Assembly (NCBI RefSeq): GCF_900106015.1
Contig: NZ_LT629797.1
Coordinates: forward strand, 1,488,001-1,552,000
Length of the DNA stretch: 64,000 bases
Origin: Pseudomonas sihuiensis
GTDB taxonomy: Bacteria > Pseudomonadota > Gammaproteobacteria > Pseudomonadales > Pseudomonadaceae
Direction: 5' to 3'
This document shows, one piece after another, positions 60,263 through 64,000 of this stretch. The notes under the pieces are model-generated. The model was not told the DNA's origin, did not search any database, and saw nothing but the letters and a program-made list of their open reading frames with translations. Position 1 is the stretch's first letter. Every line of letters starts with the position of its first letter. The translations under genes and the position numbers were made by a program.

Positions 60263-60339
60263 GTGCCCAAAAATCAGACGTATCTCTTTGATAGAAATCA
60301 AAAAAGCCATTCAAGCTCATTAGCACGCTGGTATTCCGC

Positions 60340-60409
60340 TGAACACTTTTGAACAGTCGAATGTGAACAACTGAACAATTCGTTCGTTGACTTTGAACAG
60401 GCTTGAACG
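60340..60409. promoter_or_regulatory. Six TGAAC[A/G] repeats, candidate activator sites
   Basis: TGAACA starts at 60340, 60350, 60364, 60372 and 60394, and TGAACG at 60404. They form three pairs; two pairs have ten-base (one helical turn) spacing. They lie 78-160 bases upstream of the sigma-54 box, the normal place for enhancer-binding-protein sites, and next to the divergent activator gene. Confidence 0.65.
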
Positions 60410-60460
60410 AAACTGAATTGATCGCGGCGCAGATCGCGAACCAACAAGAAGAGATCATGT

Positions 60461-62279
<1,819 letters not shown>

Positions 62280-62290
<11 letters not shown>

Positions 62291-63176
62291 CGGCACGCCG
62301 GGTCTTTATGCCCAGCCGCCAGCCCTGCTGCATGCCCGCGGCTGCCAGCAGAATGGCCGCCACACCGAGCCACTGCAGCGGGCTGAGCCAGTGATCGAAG
62401 GCCAGCCAGTCGACGAGGATCGCCGCCACCGGATAAATGAACGACAGCGCGCCGGTCAGCGCCGTCGGCAGTTTTTGGATGGCGCCGTAGAGCAGCATGT
62501 ACATCAGCCCGGTATGCACCACACCCAGGGTCGCAAGGCTGGCCCAGGCCACCTCGCCCTGCGGCAGCTGATGCCCAGCCAGGGGCGCCAGCATCAGCAC
62601 ACCGGTCAGCAACTGGATCAGCGCGATCAGATGCGGCGGCGTAGCGCTGAGGCGTTTGACGATCAATGCCGCGACCGCATAGAGCAGCGCCGCCCCCAGC
62701 GCCAGGGCGATGCCCAGCAGGTAGTTGCCACCGGCCACCGCGCCCCGCCCGTGGGCACTGACGATGGCCAGCATGCCGATGAAAGCCAGCGCCAGCCAAC
62801 CGAGCTTGAGCCAGGTGATGCGCTCGCCGAGAAACAGCGCCGCCAGGCCCACCAACATGAAAGGCTGGACGTTGTAGACCACGGTGCTGACGGCGATGGA
62901 GGCCTGCGCGTAAGAGGCGAACAACAGCAACCAGTTACCGACGATGGCCACGCCGCTGAGCACCGCCAGCAGCAATACGCGCCGCCCCAGAAGCTCGGCA
63001 CGCAGCAGGCCGAGCACGGCGCAGACCAACAGCAACATGCCGCCGCCGATCAGGCAGCGCCAGAACACCACATCCACCACGGCCTGGCCGGATACCAGGA
63101 CGAACCAACCGATGGTGCCGGAAATCAGCATGGCGGCGACCATTTCCAGCGAACCGCGTTTGAGGTTGTTATCCAT
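62280..63176 (-). CDS. EamA-family drug/metabolite exporter
   Basis: 298-residue inner-membrane protein with ten helices in two EamA repeats (GTIGWFVLVSGQAVVDVVFWRC in the first, YAVAALIVKRLSATPPHLIALIQ in the second). LALAFIGMLAIVSAHG and LSFIYPVAAILVDWLAFD are typical DMT motifs. Substrate unknown; transporters of this kind next to an Lrp-family regulator often export an amino acid. Its 3' end overlaps the activator gene by 11 bases. Divergent from the lrp-like gene. Confidence 0.87.
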
Positions 63177-63201
63177 GAGGGGAGCCTCTTCGAGAGATGA
63201 C

Positions 63202-63240
63202 GATAATTATCCGAAGGTGCAACTTCCCTCTCCATGGAGA
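63202..63240. promoter_or_regulatory. Two palindromes between the exporter and Lrp-type genes
   Basis: GATAATTATC (63202-63211) and TCTCCATGGAGA (63229-63240) are both perfect, in the 135-base divergent gap. Either could be a site for the adjacent Lrp-type regulator; 17 bases separate them. Confidence 0.4.
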
Positions 63241-63311
63241 ATCTGAGGCAGAATCCAGTCCTCGCCTTTTTTACAACGGCATATTCCGGCTTTTACCTAA
63301 CGAGGCCTGCA

Positions 63312-63749
63312 ATGACCGATGAAATCGACCAGACCCTGATCGCCGCCCTGATGGAAGACTCGCGGCGTTCACTCAAAGCCCTGGCGCAGATCAGTGGCCT
63401 GTCCTCCCCCAGCGTGGCCGAGCGGCTGCGCCGCCTGGAGGAACGCGGCGTGCTCAAGGGCTATACGGTGGAGATCGATCCGCGCCATTTCGGCTATCAG
63501 TTGCAGGCCATCGTTCGCGTGCGGCCGCTGCCCGGCAAGCTGCATGAAGTGGAGCGACTGATTCAGGCCACGCCCGAGTTCACCGAATGCGACAAGGTCA
63601 CCGGCGAGGACTGCTTCGTGGCTCGCCTGCACGTGCGCTCCATGGAGCAACTGGACGAGGTGCTCGACCGCATCAACGGCTACGCCGAAACCAACACTGC
63701 CATCGTCAAGAAGACCTCGGTGCCCCGCCGCCTGCCCCCGATGAACTGA
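63312..63749 (+). CDS. Lrp/AsnC-family regulator
   Basis: 145-residue leucine-responsive-type regulator. The N-terminal helix-turn-helix (LIAALMEDSRRSLKALAQIS then SSPSVAERLRRLEERGVLKGY) and the C-terminal RAM/ligand domain (AIVRVRPLPGKLHEVERLI, CDKVTGEDCFVARLHV) are both complete. ATG 63312 opens MTDEIDQTLIAAL. It is divergent from the EamA exporter, its likely target, and 12 bases ahead of the beta-lactamase gene on the same strand. Confidence 0.9.
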   Translation: MTDEIDQTLIAALMEDSRRSLKALAQISGLSSPSVAERLRRLEERGVLKGYTVEIDPRHFGYQLQAIVRVRPLPGKLHEVERLIQATPEFTECDKVTGEDCFVARLHVRSMEQLDEVLDRINGYAETNTAIVKKTSVPRRLPPMN

Positions 63750-63761
63750 CAAGGAACGATC

Positions 63762-64000
63762 ATGCGCCCATCCCTTCGCCCCCTGCTCGTCACGCTCGGC
63801 CTTTGCCTGGGTAGCCAATCGGCCTTCGCCGAGCTGAACCAGGCCGTCGATGCTGCCGTGAAACCGATGATGCAGACCTATGCCATCCCCGGCATGGCCA
63901 TCGCCATCAGCCACAAGGGCCAGCAGCATTTCTTCGAATACGGCGTCGCCTCACGTGAAAGCGGCCAGGCGGTGGATCGCCACACCCTGTTCGAACTGGG
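63762..64000 (+). CDS. Class C beta-lactamase, AmpC-like (3' end outside window)
   Basis: The first 79 residues or so are visible: a signal peptide (LLVTLGLCLGSQSAFA) and then LNQAVDAAVKPMMQTYAIPG, MAIAISHKGQQHFFEYG and DRHTLFELG, which align with the start of Pseudomonas AmpC up to just before the SVSK active-site serine. The serine, YAN and KTG motifs lie beyond the window. AAGGAA gives a ribosome site. The Lrp-type gene is just upstream, with no ampR in sight. A related DD-peptidase or esterase remains possible until the rest is seen. Confidence 0.8.
   Translation, partial: MRPSLRPLLVTLGLCLGSQSAFAELNQAVDAAVKPMMQTYAIPGMAIAISHKGQQHFFEYGVASRESGQAVDRHTLFEL

Noticed and set aside
60340..60409. 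TGAACA repeats as a CRISPR-like or microsatellite array
   Set aside because: Spacing is 8, 10, 14 and 22 bases with no uniform spacer and the repeats sit in a sigma-54 control region; regulatory sites explain them better.

Overview
This 64 kb window is chromosomal DNA from a Pseudomonas, most likely of the P. mendocina / P. pseudoalcaligenes / P. oleovorans kind. The evidence is GC-rich coding sequence, close full-length matches to Pseudomonas housekeeping proteins, and gene orders that I recall from P. aeruginosa PAO1: msrB-alaA-hypothetical-htpX-tpm, tetR to nudC-fimL, ldcA-dnaQ-rnhA-gloB-mltD, and two peptide-binding proteins to fabI-ppiD-hupB-lon-clpX-clpP-tig-tRNAs-folD. I could not run any alignment, so species and PAO1 comparisons rest on memory.

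Layout. 1-5.2 kb: an RhtA-type exporter (cut by the window start), an ABC exporter and four tightly packed minus-strand genes (DoxX-like, DCC thioredoxin-like, DUF1287, NAD-kinase-like). 5.2-5.4 kb: a long imperfect palindrome. 5.4-9.7 kb: methionine sulfoxide reductase B, alanine aminotransferase, heat-shock protease HtpX and thiopurine methyltransferase. 9.7-18.4 kb: a periplasmic binding protein with an extra C-terminal sensor-like domain, a ring-cleavage dioxygenase, a TetR/hotdog divergent pair, an AcuI-like reductase, SohB protease, and a phosphatase/SCP2/aminoglycoside-phosphotransferase-like/SDR group suggestive of acyl-CoA or lipid metabolism. 18.4-21 kb: palindromic repeats and a complete IS1182-family element that splits a membrane-protein gene; the target duplication and restored frame are both readable. 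21-34 kb: TSUP transporter, NudC, FimL, enoyl-CoA hydratase, lysine decarboxylase, DnaQ, RNase HI, methyltransferase, glyoxalase II, MltD and an HDOD-GAF regulator. 34-41.5 kb: a YejABEF-type peptide ABC operon with two tandem binding proteins. 41.5-54 kb: FabI, a phospholipase-D lipoprotein, PpiD, HU-beta, Lon, ClpX, ClpP, trigger factor, three tRNAs (Leu-UAG, His-GUG, Arg-UCU) and FolD; this is the protein-quality-control core. Candidate heat-shock (sigma-32) promoters lie before htpX, lon and clpX.

54.2-62.3 kb is the most interesting accessory region: a six-gene ABC importer of the rhizobial glycerol GlpSTPQUV type, read divergently from an AcoR-like sigma-54 activator. The gap between them holds a GG-N10-GC sigma-54 promoter and six TGAAC[A/G] repeats. 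The two ATPases carry complementary motif losses that would leave one canonical and one degenerate ATP site. No glycerol kinase or dehydrogenase is nearby, so the substrate is open.

62.3-64 kb: a drug/metabolite exporter diverging from an Lrp-family regulator, followed at once by the start of a class C beta-lactamase gene that runs off the window. I saw no CRISPR array, prophage, rRNA or recognisable defence system.
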